In this document: piece after piece, positions 1 through 9,455 of the stretch
Position numbering within the stretch: the first letter of the stretch is position 1
Layout of the letters: every line of letters starts with the position of its first letter
Assembly: GCA_024643365.1 (NCBI GenBank)
Contig: JAHENC010000005.1
Coordinates: forward strand, 62,001-126,000
Source of the DNA: Crocinitomicaceae bacterium
Lineage (GTDB): Bacteria; Bacteroidota; Bacteroidia; Flavobacteriales_D; Crocinitomicaceae
DNA length: 64,000 nucleotides
Direction of reading: 5' to 3'
The notes under the pieces: generated by a model
Database searches by the model: none
What the model saw: the letters and a program-made list of their open reading frames with translations, nothing else
Told to the model about the DNA's origin: nothing
Made by a program: the position numbers and the translations under genes

Positions 1-1917
1 AACAATAAGTGCTGTTTGACGAAGGATCGCACTTTTTCCACTCATGTTTGGACCGGTAATCATAATGATTTGTTGGTCATTGTTATCGAGTAATACGTCG
101 TTAGCGATATAGCTTTCTCCTACAGGAAGTCGACGCTCAATTACCGGATGACGTCCGTTTTTAATGTCTAAAACAAAACTTTCGTTAATTTCTGGACGAA
201 CATAGTTATTTTCATTTGCTGTTTGTGCAAAGGAGAACAAACAATCCAAACGAGCAATCAGCAAGGCATTGTGTTGAATCGGTTGAATGTAATCCGCCAT
301 ACTGAAGACAAGGTCCTGAAACAATTTGGATTCAATGGCATAGATTTTTTCTTCTGCGCCGAGAATTTTTCCTTCGTATTCTTTCAGTTCTTCAGTAATG
401 TATCGTTCCGCATTGACAAGTGTCTGCTTACGAATCCATTCCTCTGGAACTTTGTCTTTGTGCGTATTTCGTACTTCAATGAAATAACCGAACACATTAT
501 TAAAGGCAATTTTTAAACTAGGTATCCCTGTTCGCTTCGATTCACGTTCTTGTATTTGTTCTAGGTAATCTTTTCCATTGAAAGAAATTTCACGAAGTTC
601 ATCTAACTCTGTGTGAAAACCTGAGCGAATAATCATTCCTTTTCCAACTTGTGCAACCGGTTCATCGCACAGTGTTTTGTCGATTAAATCAATTAAACTC
701 TGACAAGCATTCATTTGCTCCGTCAGTTTTTTCAAGGAAACTAACTCCCCATCCTTCAGTAGCTCCTTAATGGGATCAATTTGCATCAATGTTCGACGCA
801 AATGCATGACTTCTTTTGGATTGACTTTACCAACGGCTACTTTGGAAATCAAGCGCTCTAAATCACCTATTTCCTTCAGTCGTTGCCCAATTTCATAGCT
901 TATTTCCGGATGACTCACCAAATATTCTACTATGTCCAAGCGCTCTTCAATGGGTTTTTGGTCCTTCAACGGCAATACAATCCAACGCTTCATTTGACGC
1001 CCACCCATCGGGGTAAGTGTATGATCCAACACATCTGAAAGGGTGACCGCATTTTCGTTGGCTGAATAAATCAATTCGAGGTTACGTACGGTAAATCGAT
1101 CAAGCCAAACGTATTTTTCTTCTTCGATTCTCGAAATCGTTGAAATGTGTCCTAAACGATGGTGCTGGTTTTCGTTCAAATAATGGAATACGGCACCTGC
1201 GGCAACAATGGCTGCAGATAAGCCTTCAATTCCAAATCCCTTTAATGACTTTGTTCCGAAATGTTTTGTGAGCATTTCATTCGCATACTCGTTGGTATAT
1301 ACCCAATCCTCCACCCGAAACGTAAAATGATTTTCGCCAAAATGCTGTTCGAAGTCCGTTCGCTTGTTTTTTTGGTAGATGATTTCTGTCGGTTCGAAGC
1401 CACTTATTAGTTTGTCGATGTACTCTTTATTTCCTTGTGCTACCAAGAATTCTCCAGTAGAAACGTCTAAAAATGCAACGCCAATCGATGCTTTTTCAAA
1501 GTGTATTGCGCAAAGGAAATTATTTCGTGATTGTTCGAGTACCTGATCGTTAAAGGAAACACCTGGAGTTACTAATTCTGTCACGCCTCGTTTGACAATC
1601 GTTTTTGTCATCTTAGGATCTTCTAACTGATCGCAAATCGCCACACGCTGTCCAGCTCGGACAAGTTTCGGTAAATACGTATCAAGGGAATGGTGTGGAA
1701 ACCCGGCTAATTCAATTTCCGTCGCCGAACCACTGCCGCGCTTTGTTAGAATAATACCCAAAATGCGCGATGTTTTTATCGCATCTTCCCCAAACGTTTC
1801 GTAAAAATCTCCCACGCGAAACAACAACAAAGCTTCCGGATGTCGGGCTTTAATTTGATTGTATTGTTTCATCAAAGGCGTTTCTGCGACGACTTTCTCT
1901 GTGTTCGTTTTTGACAA
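1..1917 (-). CDS. mutS: DNA mismatch repair protein MutS (3' end outside window)
   Basis: MutS recognises mismatches as a dimer and signals to MutL through its ATPase. About 639 codons are present of a family length near 870. The N-terminal mismatch-binding domain is visible from the sequence ETPLMKQYNQIKARHP, followed by the conserved FRVGDFYETFGEDA stretch carrying the Phe-x-Glu mismatch wedge. The connector, lever and clamp regions follow, and near the left edge the Walker A motif GPNMSGKS of the C-terminal ATPase appears; the rest is cut off. No ATG precedes the conserved core except at 1872 (MKQY). I prefer the TTG at 1917, which gives an N-terminus MSKTNTEKVV like relatives; the ATG at 1872 is the alternative. 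The gene is divergent from the methyltransferase gene at 2021. Confidence 0.95.
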   Translation of the reverse strand, partial: MSKTNTEKVVAETPLMKQYNQIKARHPEALLLFRVGDFYETFGEDAIKTSRILGIILTKRGSGSATEIELAGFPHHSLDTYLPKLVRAGQRVAICDQLEDPKMTKTIVKRGVTELVTPGVSFNDQVLEQSRNNFLCAIHFEKASIGVAFLDVSTGEFLVAQGNKEYIDKLISGFEPTEIIYQKNKRTDFEQHFGENHFTFRVEDWVYTNEYANEMLTKHFGTKSLKGFGIEGLSAAIVAAGAVFHYLNENQHHRLGHISTISRIEEEKYVWLDRFTVRNLELIYSANENAVTLSDVLDHTLTPMGGRQMKRWIVLPLKDQKPIEERLDIVEYLVSHPEISYEIGQRLKEIGDLERLISKVAVGKVNPKEVMHLRRTLMQIDPIKELLKDGELVSLKKLTEQMNACQSLIDLIDKTLCDEPVAQVGKGMIIRSGFHTELDELREISFNGKDYLEQIQERESKRTGIPSLKIAFNNVFGYFIEVRNTHKDKVPEEWIRKQTLVNAERYITEELKEYEGKILGAEEKIYAIESKLFQDLVFSMADYIQPIQHNALLIARLDCLFSFAQTANENNYVRPEINESFVLDIKNGRHPVIERRLPVGESYIANDVLLDNNDQQIIMITGPNMSGKSAILRQTALIV

Positions 1918-2005
1918 GTTGGGCAATTTAAAATTGGAATTTAAAATTAGGAATTTTTATGTGGTCTTCTACACCTATTTCCAAGAACATTTTAACAATT
2001 ACTCT

Positions 2006-2013
2006 TAACTTTG
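2006..2013 (+). promoter_or_regulatory. -7 box TAACTTTG of the TrmH-family gene
   Basis: Exact match to the Bacteroidota -7 consensus TAnnTTTG. Only seven bases separate it from the ATG at 2021, so the transcript would be leaderless or nearly so. No clear -33 TTTG is visible. Confidence 0.5.
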
Positions 2014-2020
2014 ATTCACG

Positions 2021-2566
2021 ATGAGTACTGATTCAAAAAACAAAAAATTAAAGCTTTGGGAACTGAACCGCGTTTCGGACGAAGCATATAAAGAACAAGC
2101 GAAAAACCCAATTGTTATTGTATTGGATGACATTCGCTCCTTGAATAACATCGGTTCTTTTTTTCGTACCGCTGATGCGTTTAACGTGGATAAGATATAC
2201 CTCTGTGGAATATGTGCGTGTCCACCTCATAGAGATATTCACAAAACGGCACTCGGCGCAACGGAAACAGTTGCTTGGGAATACCGCTCTGATATTCTTG
2301 AGTTAACAGCCGAATTAAAACAACAAGGATTTGCCGTTTGTACTGTTGAACAAACCGAACAAACAACCATGTTACAGGACATTCATGCGTTGCCGGATGA
2401 TAAGTTTGCACTCGTTTTTGGAAATGAAGTAAATGGCGTAAATCAAGCAGTAATTGATGCATCTAACTACGTGATTGAAATCCCCCAATTTGGAACCAAG
2501 CACAGTTTGAACGTCAGTGTGTGCGCAGGTATTGTCATGTGGGAATTTTGCAAACGCTACATTTAA
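2021..2566 (+). CDS. TrmH/SpoU-family RNA 2'-O-methyltransferase
   Basis: Predicted S-adenosylmethionine-dependent 2'-O-ribose methyltransferase of the SPOUT class, acting on tRNA or rRNA. All three SpoU motifs are intact: motif 1 NNIGSFFRTADAF (about residues 42-54) with the catalytic Arg, motif 2 FGNEVNGV (133-140), and motif 3 IPQFGTKHSLNVSV (154-167), which forms the trefoil knot binding SAM. At 181 residues it is a minimal enzyme without the N-terminal L30e-like substrate-binding domain of RlmB, so the target base cannot be read from sequence; TrmH-like tRNA Gm18 modification is only a guess. The secreted-protein gene at 2572 follows after five bases, suggesting cotranscription. Confidence 0.88.
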   Translation: MSTDSKNKKLKLWELNRVSDEAYKEQAKNPIVIVLDDIRSLNNIGSFFRTADAFNVDKIYLCGICACPPHRDIHKTALGATETVAWEYRSDILELTAELKQQGFAVCTVEQTEQTTMLQDIHALPDDKFALVFGNEVNGVNQAVIDASNYVIEIPQFGTKHSLNVSVCAGIVMWEFCKRYI

Positions 2567-2571
2567 GTGAT

Positions 2572-3972
2572 ATGAAACAGTTCGTTTTTATTTCTTGCCT
2601 TTTCCTAATCGGAAGCTTTTCAGCCCAAGAAGTAAAAAATGTTCGTTTGTTAGATCATTGGTATTCAGATACAATCTTGACGAGCTCCAGTCAAGTTCGA
2701 TTCAGTAGTTGTTGGGCATTTGTGCAAAATGGAAAGGAATACGCTGTCATTGGCTCCACGGAAGGAGCGCATATTTTTGAACTGACGGAACAAGATAGTT
2801 TTCGTTTGGTGGACTTTGTTCCTGGACGTTTTCAGTCCGCTCAGGCGATTACGCGCGAGTACAAACACTACCAAAATTACTTGTATGCTGTTTGCGATGA
2901 AGGTCCCAGTAGTCTTCAAATCATGGATTTATCGTACTTGCCTGATTCTGTTCACCTTGTCGCTGACTTTCAAGATCAGTATTTCGGAAAATCACATAAT
3001 GTATTCATCGATTCGGCAAATGCACTACTTTATTTGACATTAGTCAATCCGATTGTGAATGGAAATGAACTTGGCATTATTCCCTTGCGTGTTTATTCTC
3101 TGGCTAATCCAATTCTTCCCGCACTTCTTTGGGAAGGACCAAATGATATTCCGGAGGTACATGATTTATACGTGAAGAACAATCAAGCGATCTTAAATTG
3201 TGGATTTGATGGCTTGCGCACCTATGATTTTACTAATCCAAGCAATCCGGTTTATGTAAATAATTTGACCTTCTATCCACAACAAGGATACAATCACCAA
3301 GGATGGTTGAGTCCGGATGAAAGCACCTATGTTTTTGCCGATGAAACCGCTGGATTACCCATCAAAAAATGCCGTGTTTTAGCAAATGGACAATTACAAG
3401 TCCAGCAATTTTTTGGAACGGAAAACACGCCTTATCCGAAAACACCACACAACATTCAAATAACCAATGAGTTTGCATTTGTTGCGTATTATAACGATGG
3501 ACTTCGGATTTTTGATTTACGGAAGAATCCACCCGTGGAAATAGGAATTTACGATACATATATCGATAATGCTCAAACGAACGGATTTTCCATGTGGGGA
3601 GCATGGGGAGTTCATGCATTGTTACCAAGTGAACGCATTTTGATTTCGGACCGCAACACTGGATTCTTTTTATTCGAATTCGATCGTTCAAAATTCTTGA
3701 CGCCAAGTACCGAACAGGTGCAATTGTATCCGAATCCATCTTCTGTTGGCGAGGACGTATTCGTCAGATTACCGAACGATGAAGTTTCAGAGTTCAAGCT
3801 GAATTTAGTAGATGCCAATGGAAAAATTGCTTCTGAATTGGATGTTCAAAATCAATCGTACGTAACTTTACCCATGGAACTGGCAGCAGGCTGTTACTTT
3901 ATTCGTGTAACATGGAATAACTATCTTGGGGAGAGTCAGACAGAAATCTTAAAGTGGGTCAAATACGATTAA
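2572..3972 (+). CDS. Secreted choice-of-anchor B family protein with T9SS type A sorting domain
   Basis: A 466-residue exported protein of unknown function. I start it at the ATG at 2572 because this gives a clean signal peptide (MKQFVFISCLFLIGSFSAQ); the longer frame from 2521 runs back into the methyltransferase gene. The body is a propeller-like repeat domain with LVIVD-type blades: DEGPSSLQIMDLSYLPDSV near residue 110 is typical of the choice-of-anchor B family. The last ~80 residues, beginning VQLYPNPSS, are a T9SS type A C-terminal sorting domain with a YFIRV strand near the end, so the protein should cross the outer membrane through T9SS and be released or surface-anchored. Its stop codon overlaps that of lysS on the other strand. 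Ligand unknown. Confidence 0.8.
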   Translation: MKQFVFISCLFLIGSFSAQEVKNVRLLDHWYSDTILTSSSQVRFSSCWAFVQNGKEYAVIGSTEGAHIFELTEQDSFRLVDFVPGRFQSAQAITREYKHYQNYLYAVCDEGPSSLQIMDLSYLPDSVHLVADFQDQYFGKSHNVFIDSANALLYLTLVNPIVNGNELGIIPLRVYSLANPILPALLWEGPNDIPEVHDLYVKNNQAILNCGFDGLRTYDFTNPSNPVYVNNLTFYPQQGYNHQGWLSPDESTYVFADETAGLPIKKCRVLANGQLQVQQFFGTENTPYPKTPHNIQITNEFAFVAYYNDGLRIFDLRKNPPVEIGIYDTYIDNAQTNGFSMWGAWGVHALLPSERILISDRNTGFFLFEFDRSKFLTPSTEQVQLYPNPSSVGEDVFVRLPNDEVSEFKLNLVDANGKIASELDVQNQSYVTLPMELAAGCYFIRVTWNNYLGESQTEILKWVKYD

Positions 3973-5675
3973 ACCAATCGAATAAATAGAATGTCATTCT
4001 CTTTACTCACCTTCAATAGGTTGTTTTTCGTCAATGTTTTCACACTGTTGTCCCAAACTTTATTACTCATATCGGCAAATTGAGCTCTCAACTCCGGTAA
4101 AACGGATTCACCTTGTTTTTGCATTGCAGAGTAAATGGCTTGTTCGTTCTCGTTCAGTTCGATTTTCACACTTTTTGTTTCCGGTCGCATTTGAGGGAAG
4201 AACAAAATCTCTTGGATCGATGCGTTGTTCGTTAAATACATGATCAAACGGTCCATACCGATACCAAGTCCACTTGTTGGAGGCATTCCATATTCCAAAG
4301 CGCGTAAGAAATCTTGGTCGATAAACATCGCTTCATCGTCTCCTTTTTCTTGCAAGCGAAGTTGTTCTTCGAAACGTTCGCGTTGATCAATTGGATCATT
4401 TAACTCGGAGTAGGCATTTGCAACTTCTTTTCCGCAAACCATTAATTCAAAACGCTCTGTTAATTCAGGATTATCGCGGTGAACTTTACACAATGGCGAC
4501 ATTTCTTTTGGATAGTCAGTGATGAACGTCGGTTGGATGTAATTACCTTCACATTTACCTCCAAAAATCTCATCGATTAATTTCCCTTTCCCCATTGTTT
4601 CATCAACGGCGATGCCCATTCCTTTTGCCGCAGCAAATAGTTCCTCCTCCGATTTACCATCAATGTCGAATCCAGTGAAATCAATGATTGATTGACGCAT
4701 TGTGACACGCTTGTAAGGAGCACGGAAATCAATGTGGTGCTCACCAAAAGTCGCGTCAGTTTTTCCGTTTACACTCATAGCGCAATGCTCTAACAGACGT
4801 TCAGTAAAGTCCATCATCCAATTGTAGTCCTTGTAGGAGACATAAATTTCCATCGCGGTAAACTCTGGATTATGTGTACGGTCCATTCCTTCATTTCTGA
4901 AGTTTTTAGAGAACTCGTATACGCCATCAAATCCACCGACAATTAAGCGTTTTAAATACAATTCATTGGCAATTCGCATGTACAATGGAATGTCCAAGGC
5001 ATTGTGATGTGTGATGAATGGTCTAGCAGAGGCTCCACCCGGTATTGCTTGAAGTATTGGAGTTTCAACTTCCATATAGCCAGCTTCATTAAAGAAGTGA
5101 CGCATGGCATTAAATAATTTTGTTCGTTTCACGAAAACTTCTTTCACCTGTGGATTCACGACTAAATCAACATAACGTTGACGGTAGCGCAATTCCGGAT
5201 CGGTAAATGCATCGTGTATGTTTCCATCCGTATCTGTTTTTGGCAGTGGAAGTGGACGTAGTGACTTACTCAAAACAGTAATTGAATGAACGTGAACAGA
5301 AATTTCACCCACTTGTGTTTTAAACATGTGTCCTTTCACCCCAATAAAATCGCCTAAATCGAGCAGTTTCTTGAAGACTTCGTTGTAAAGCGTTTTGTCT
5401 TCGTCCGGACAAATTTCGTCGCGGTTAATGTATATTTGAATTCTTCCAGATGCATCCTGCAATTCAGCAAAAGACGCTTTTCCCATGATGCGCTGGGACA
5501 TCATTCTTCCCGCCAAACAAACTTCCTTTCCTTCTTCAAAATCCTGCTTCAGTTGATTTGCATACGCATCTACGGGGTACAAAGCAGCTGGATAGGGGTC
5601 GATGCCCAAATCACGTAATTTTTGAAGGGATTCTCTTCTCAGGATTTCCTGTTCAGAAAGTTCGATATGACTCAT
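3969..5675 (-). CDS. lysS: Lysine--tRNA ligase, class II (LysRS)
   Basis: Charges tRNA-Lys in the cytoplasm. The 568-residue product begins MSHIELSEQEILRRE; an in-frame codon farther upstream (5708) adds an unlikely leader that would overlap the promoter box. An N-terminal OB-fold anticodon-binding domain (residues ~45-150) precedes the class II core, with motif 2 around FRNEGMDRTHNPEF and motif 3 GLGIGMDRLIMYL, followed by EILFFPQMRPE. The C-terminus carries an extra ~70-residue extension after the usual LysRS end (NENEQAIYSAMQKQ onward), of a kind known in Bacteroidota LysRS. The gene converges on the choice-of-anchor gene, with the two stop codons sharing TTAA. Confidence 0.97.
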   Translation of the reverse strand: MSHIELSEQEILRRESLQKLRDLGIDPYPAALYPVDAYANQLKQDFEEGKEVCLAGRMMSQRIMGKASFAELQDASGRIQIYINRDEICPDEDKTLYNEVFKKLLDLGDFIGVKGHMFKTQVGEISVHVHSITVLSKSLRPLPLPKTDTDGNIHDAFTDPELRYRQRYVDLVVNPQVKEVFVKRTKLFNAMRHFFNEAGYMEVETPILQAIPGGASARPFITHHNALDIPLYMRIANELYLKRLIVGGFDGVYEFSKNFRNEGMDRTHNPEFTAMEIYVSYKDYNWMMDFTERLLEHCAMSVNGKTDATFGEHHIDFRAPYKRVTMRQSIIDFTGFDIDGKSEEELFAAAKGMGIAVDETMGKGKLIDEIFGGKCEGNYIQPTFITDYPKEMSPLCKVHRDNPELTERFELMVCGKEVANAYSELNDPIDQRERFEEQLRLQEKGDDEAMFIDQDFLRALEYGMPPTSGLGIGMDRLIMYLTNNASIQEILFFPQMRPETKSVKIELNENEQAIYSAMQKQGESVLPELRAQFADMSNKVWDNSVKTLTKNNLLKVSKENDILFIRLV

Positions 5676-5694
5676 TGGATTTGAATTAAGACTA

Positions 5695-5702
5695 CAAAGA
5701 TA
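5695..5702 (-). promoter_or_regulatory. -7 box TATCTTTG of lysS
   Basis: On the minus strand this reads TATCTTTG, a perfect TAnnTTTG box, 19 bases before the lysS ATG at 5675. This also supports the chosen start, because the longer frame from 5708 would begin upstream of the promoter. Confidence 0.65.
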
Positions 5703-5823
5703 AGTCATCTCATGAAAATTACTAATTCCTGCTCCGGAATTGGCATAAAATTAATGTGACAAACTGACAAATACGCGTTCATAAGTACGCTTCAAAGCAT
5801 TGAATCGAACGCTATTCTAGTCC

Positions 5824-5831
5824 TATCTTCG
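5824..5831 (+). promoter_or_regulatory. -7-like box TATCTTCG of the AsmA-like gene
   Basis: One mismatch from TAnnTTTG, ten bases before the ATG at 5842. The same TTCG variant recurs before the 1150-residue barrel gene and the Wzz-like gene. Confidence 0.35.
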
Positions 5832-5841
5832 TCATACCACT

Positions 5842-8502
5842 ATGAAAACATTCCTCCGTATTTCTGTAAAATGGATCCTCGTTCCTCTATTAAGTATCTT
5901 TTTACTGATATCTGGACTCGTTTTTTTCTTCAAGGATCGGATTTGTGCAATCGTTTTGACCGAAGTGAATACGCATTTAAACGTACCGCTAAAAGTTTCG
6001 GAAATGGACCTCGTTTTCTGGGCCTCTTTCCCCAATTTATCGGTGGATTTTGAACACATGTATATTCAAGAATCGCTGCCTAATGCACAGGCTTCGGATA
6101 CATTGTTTTACACGGAACAATTGCGTTTAACCTTTAATCCGTGGGATATTTATCAAGGAAAATACCATGTAAAAGAGGTGCGAGTGAATCCAGGAAAACT
6201 ATCCATTCGATACGACGCACGCGGAAAGGAAAACTTCGACATCTTTAAACCTAGTCCGGGCGTAACGAAAACGGATTTTCACTTGTCTTTAAAAGAAGTT
6301 AAAATCGATGGACTCCGATTCACTTATAACAACGTTTCTTCTAAACAATACCTTTCCTCAACGTTCGAGGATGCGCGCATCAAAGGTGATTTTTCCTCGG
6401 AAAATTTCGTGGCAAAAGCCATGGGTAAAATGATCCTAGGTCAATTGAAAAGTGGGGATATCACTTTATTGCGCAATAAAAGCACTGCGTTTAATTTCGC
6501 GTTGGCTGTCGATCAAAAAAAGGGATTATTTTCGCTCAAAAACGCTGAATTGAGTGTCGAACACTTGCCTTTCTCCGTGAACGGAATGGTGAGTCCCGAT
6601 AGTCTTAAATTTACGGTTCAATCGAAAAACATTCAACTAACTCAATTAGTGAATGAATTCTCGTTAGATGCAGAGAAGGATTTAAAAGCATTTAAAGGAA
6701 GCGGAAAAGTTGATTTTCACCTGGTTTTGGCTGGTGCATTATCAACAGTAGCTCCCATTGGAGTGAATGCGGATTTTAGTATTCAAAATGGAAAATTAAC
6801 AGAGCCCGAACATGGACTAAACATACAGGACATTCAATTGAGCGGAAAGTATAGTAACACAGGATCAGAAGGAGAATATATTTCGATGAAAAATATGCGC
6901 TTCCAAACAGCTGGCGGTCCATTTTCTGCTGAGCTTGAACTTCGAGAATTTGATCAACCTAAGGTGGAAGGGTCTGCCAAAGGAAATGTAGACCTAGGAT
7001 TGATTCATGCGATTTTTCACTTGCCATCGATCGAGGAGATTCAAGGTAATCTGGGCATTCAAACCAACTTTAAGTTATCAACTAGTTCAGCGGGTGAGTT
7101 AGAAGTCGACCAATGCAGTGGACAACTTGCACTTAAGAATATCTTCCTAAAATTAACCGACGATAAACGTCAGTTTAGTCACGTAAACGGACACTTATTC
7201 CTCCGGGGGAATGAGGCGGGCATCGAAAACACAACACTAAAGTTGGGCGCGAGCGATGTGAAACTCAATGGAATTTTCGGAAATATTTTTCCATACATCA
7301 ATGGAAAGGGCGACTTGAAGACGAGTGTCTTACTCGAAAGCAACTACTTAAACTTGGAGGATCTAGGTTCAACAAGTAAAGAAATGAAAATTGAGTCGGG
7401 ACAAGTATATTCACTGCCCGATAACATTCAAGGTGAAATCAACTTGCAAATTGAAAAACTGAGTTATGGAAAACATACCTTTGACCACCTCATCAGTAAA
7501 ATGAATATTGAACATCGTCGCCTGCATTTCCCACAAATGAGCTTGGTGAATGCAGAAGCATTGCTCAGTGGAGCTCTGATCATCGAAGAAAAAGAACCTG
7601 AAAAATTCATCCTCACCACACAGATAGCTGGTAAAAACCTGAAATTCAAAGACCTTTTTAAAGAATGGGAAAACTTTGATCAAACTGTCATTCGTGAGGA
7701 AAACATATCCGGACGCGCTGAAGCTAATTTGTTCTTTCGGGCCCCGTTTACCTTGGCGAAAGGAATCACTTACGCGGGGATCGAAGCTAAATTGGACTTG
7801 AAAGTTTACAACGGACATTTAAAAAATGTATCCTCATTTAAAGACATCACAGAAAGTCTTAAAACGAAGTCTGGAAAATTGGTTTTAGGAAAAGAAAATA
7901 TTGACTTGCTAGAAGAAAAATTAAAAGACGTGGACTTTCAAACGATGGAAAATAGCATCTACATAAAAAATGGACTAGTAGAAATTCCAAAAATGACGAT
8001 TCGATCAACAGCATTAGACATGGATGTCTCTGGCCGACATTCGTTTAAAGACGAAATTGATTATCGTTTTGCTTTCCGTTTTAGAGACCTTAAAGCAGCA
8101 AAGAATCAAACGGAATTTGGTGAAATCATCGATGATGGTACCGGTGTCCGCTTGTTCTTGCGCATGCATGGCACACTCGAAAAACCCATCTATGAGTGGG
8201 ATTCTGAAGGACGAAAAGTTCAGGCCAAAGAATACCGACAAGAAGAAAAAAGTCAAGCTAAATCCATGTTAAAAGCGGAATTCGGCTTTTTCCAGAAGGA
8301 TTCCACCGTGAAAGCCTTCATACCGAAGGATATTCCCAAAGAAGACCTGAAAATTAAATTTGGTCCAGCGAGCAAACAAGAATTCATGGAAGAAAAAAAG
8401 CAGACAAAAGACTCAAAATTGAAAAAGACCTTGAATTCGTGGAAGGAACAACAAGAAAAGGAACAACAGTCCGGTGTTAAACTTGGGTCTGGAGGTGGGT
8501 AA
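5842..8502 (+). CDS. AsmA-like family inner-membrane/periplasmic protein
   Basis: An 886-residue AsmA-family protein. One N-terminal membrane segment (about residues 10-30, VPLLSIFLLISGLVFFF) anchors it in the inner membrane, followed by the family's hallmark sequence in which a helix leads to FWASFPNLSVDFEHMYI (~55-70). The remainder is a long beta-rich periplasmic body with an AsmA C-terminal region near residues 600-800. The tail (~805-886) is highly charged, rich in Lys, Glu and Gln, and ends in a glycine run (GSGGG). AsmA-like proteins are proposed to bridge the periplasm and move phospholipids toward the outer membrane; applying that here is family inference. The gene stands alone, ending one base before the convergent heptose adenylyltransferase gene. 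Confidence 0.85.
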   Translation: MKTFLRISVKWILVPLLSIFLLISGLVFFFKDRICAIVLTEVNTHLNVPLKVSEMDLVFWASFPNLSVDFEHMYIQESLPNAQASDTLFYTEQLRLTFNPWDIYQGKYHVKEVRVNPGKLSIRYDARGKENFDIFKPSPGVTKTDFHLSLKEVKIDGLRFTYNNVSSKQYLSSTFEDARIKGDFSSENFVAKAMGKMILGQLKSGDITLLRNKSTAFNFALAVDQKKGLFSLKNAELSVEHLPFSVNGMVSPDSLKFTVQSKNIQLTQLVNEFSLDAEKDLKAFKGSGKVDFHLVLAGALSTVAPIGVNADFSIQNGKLTEPEHGLNIQDIQLSGKYSNTGSEGEYISMKNMRFQTAGGPFSAELELREFDQPKVEGSAKGNVDLGLIHAIFHLPSIEEIQGNLGIQTNFKLSTSSAGELEVDQCSGQLALKNIFLKLTDDKRQFSHVNGHLFLRGNEAGIENTTLKLGASDVKLNGIFGNIFPYINGKGDLKTSVLLESNYLNLEDLGSTSKEMKIESGQVYSLPDNIQGEINLQIEKLSYGKHTFDHLISKMNIEHRRLHFPQMSLVNAEALLSGALIIEEKEPEKFILTTQIAGKNLKFKDLFKEWENFDQTVIREENISGRAEANLFFRAPFTLAKGITYAGIEAKLDLKVYNGHLKNVSSFKDITESLKTKSGKLVLGKENIDLLEEKLKDVDFQTMENSIYIKNGLVEIPKMTIRSTALDMDVSGRHSFKDEIDYRFAFRFRDLKAAKNQTEFGEIIDDGTGVRLFLRMHGTLEKPIYEWDSEGRKVQAKEYRQEEKSQAKSMLKAEFGFFQKDSTVKAFIPKDIPKEDLKIKFGPASKQEFMEEKKQTKDSKLKKTLNSWKEQQEKEQQSGVKLGSGGG

Positions 8503-8503
8503 A

Positions 8504-9019
8504 TTAATTGGCACCTTTTTTTAATATCTCAGTAGTCGAATACCCATGAACTAAATCAATGGTTTCAACGATTCCACCATTTTTTCGAACGACATCTGAA
8601 CCAACGATATACGTAGATTTGGATGGATCAGTCTCGTTTTTATCGTAATCACCCCCTTTGACTAATACATCTGGATTTAAAGCGTGAATAACTTCTAATG
8701 GAGTATCGTTATCGAAAAAAACAACTAAATCCACGAATCCCAACGCAGCAATCAATGTTGCACGCGCTTCATTCGGATTAATTGGTCGATTTGCTGCTTT
8801 TCCGAGTCTTCTAACGGAATCATCCGTATTAATGGCTACGATGAGGTGCTTTCCCAAATCAGCCGCCGCTGCTAGATAACGCACGTGTCCAAGGTGTAGT
8901 ACATCGAAACAACCATTCGTAAAAACAAGAGATTCGTTTTTGAGTTTGTATAAGGCAATGCGTTTCTGTGCTTCCTCAATAGAAACAATCTTTTCTTGGA
9001 TATACGCCAATCTTGCCAT
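8504..9019 (-). CDS. rfaE2: D-glycero-beta-D-manno-heptose 1-phosphate adenylyltransferase
   Basis: Transfers AMP to heptose-1-phosphate in ADP-heptose synthesis for LPS inner core. The cytidylyltransferase-like HxGH motif is in CFDVLHLGHVRYL and the nucleotide-binding end contains the GGDYDK and VGSDVV signatures. It matches only the C-terminal half of E. coli HldE; the kinase half is not present in this window, as is normal where the two activities are separate genes. I chose the ATG at 9019 (MARLAYIQEK, 171 residues); a start at 9049 would add ten residues. It lies downstream of panD with about 48 bases between, in the same direction, probably one transcript. Its end is one base from the AsmA-like gene. 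Confidence 0.9.
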   Translation of the reverse strand: MARLAYIQEKIVSIEEAQKRIALYKLKNESLVFTNGCFDVLHLGHVRYLAAAADLGKHLIVAINTDDSVRRLGKAANRPINPNEARATLIAALGFVDLVVFFDNDTPLEVIHALNPDVLVKGGDYDKNETDPSKSTYIVGSDVVRKNGGIVETIDLVHGYSTTEILKKGAN

Positions 9020-9067
9020 GTGATTTTTTTGGAAAGGTAGTGGTTTCAAGAAATGAAACCAAGAAAA

Positions 9068-9418
9068 TTAACCCAACAAATTGGTTGTTTCATTTGGAAA
9101 CACCAGGGATGGTTTGAATGTTTTCGCCTCTTCAAAGTCTAAATATGCATAGCCAATAATGATGATGATGTCGTCAACTGCAACTCTGCGTGCGGCAGGA
9201 CCATTGAGACAAATCATTCCGGATTCACGATCGCCTTTGATCACGTATGTCTCGAAACGCTCACCGTTATTGATGTTGACAATTTGAACGCGCTCACCTT
9301 CAATCAAATTAGCAGCCTCCATTAATGCCTCATCAATGGTAATACTACCGATATAGTTCAAGTCAGCCTGTGTGACACGAACGCGGTGAATTTTAGATTT
9401 AAGAGCTTGAATTAACAT
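9068..9418 (-). CDS. panD: Aspartate 1-decarboxylase PanD
   Basis: Makes beta-alanine from L-aspartate for pantothenate and CoA synthesis. This 116-residue protein is a pyruvoyl enzyme made as a proenzyme that cleaves itself at Gly-Ser; the site is seen in [13 protein letters not shown] near residue 25. Other conserved stretches are [14 protein letters not shown] and [17 protein letters not shown]. It lies 37 bases downstream of panC, the enzyme that uses its product, so the pair supplies and consumes beta-alanine. A separate -7 box sits in front of it. Confidence 0.96.
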   Translation of the reverse strand: MLIQALKSKIHRVRVTQADLNYIGSITIDEALMEAANLIEGERVQIVNINNGERFETYVIKGDRESGMICLNGPAARRVAVDDIIIIIGYAYLDFEEAKTFKPSLVFPNETTNLLG

Positions 9419-9432
9419 AATATTTTCCGCGG

Positions 9433-9440
9433 CAAAAATA
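9433..9440 (-). promoter_or_regulatory. -7 box TATTTTTG before panD
   Basis: Exact TAnnTTTG match on the minus strand, 14 bases upstream of the panD ATG and inside the panC-panD gap. It suggests panD can be transcribed independently of panC. Confidence 0.4.
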
Positions 9441-9455
9441 AATCAAATAAACGGA

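Noticed and set aside
223-516. 97-residue plus-strand frame opposite mutS
   Set aside because: The minus strand is clearly MutS, including the conserved clamp region.
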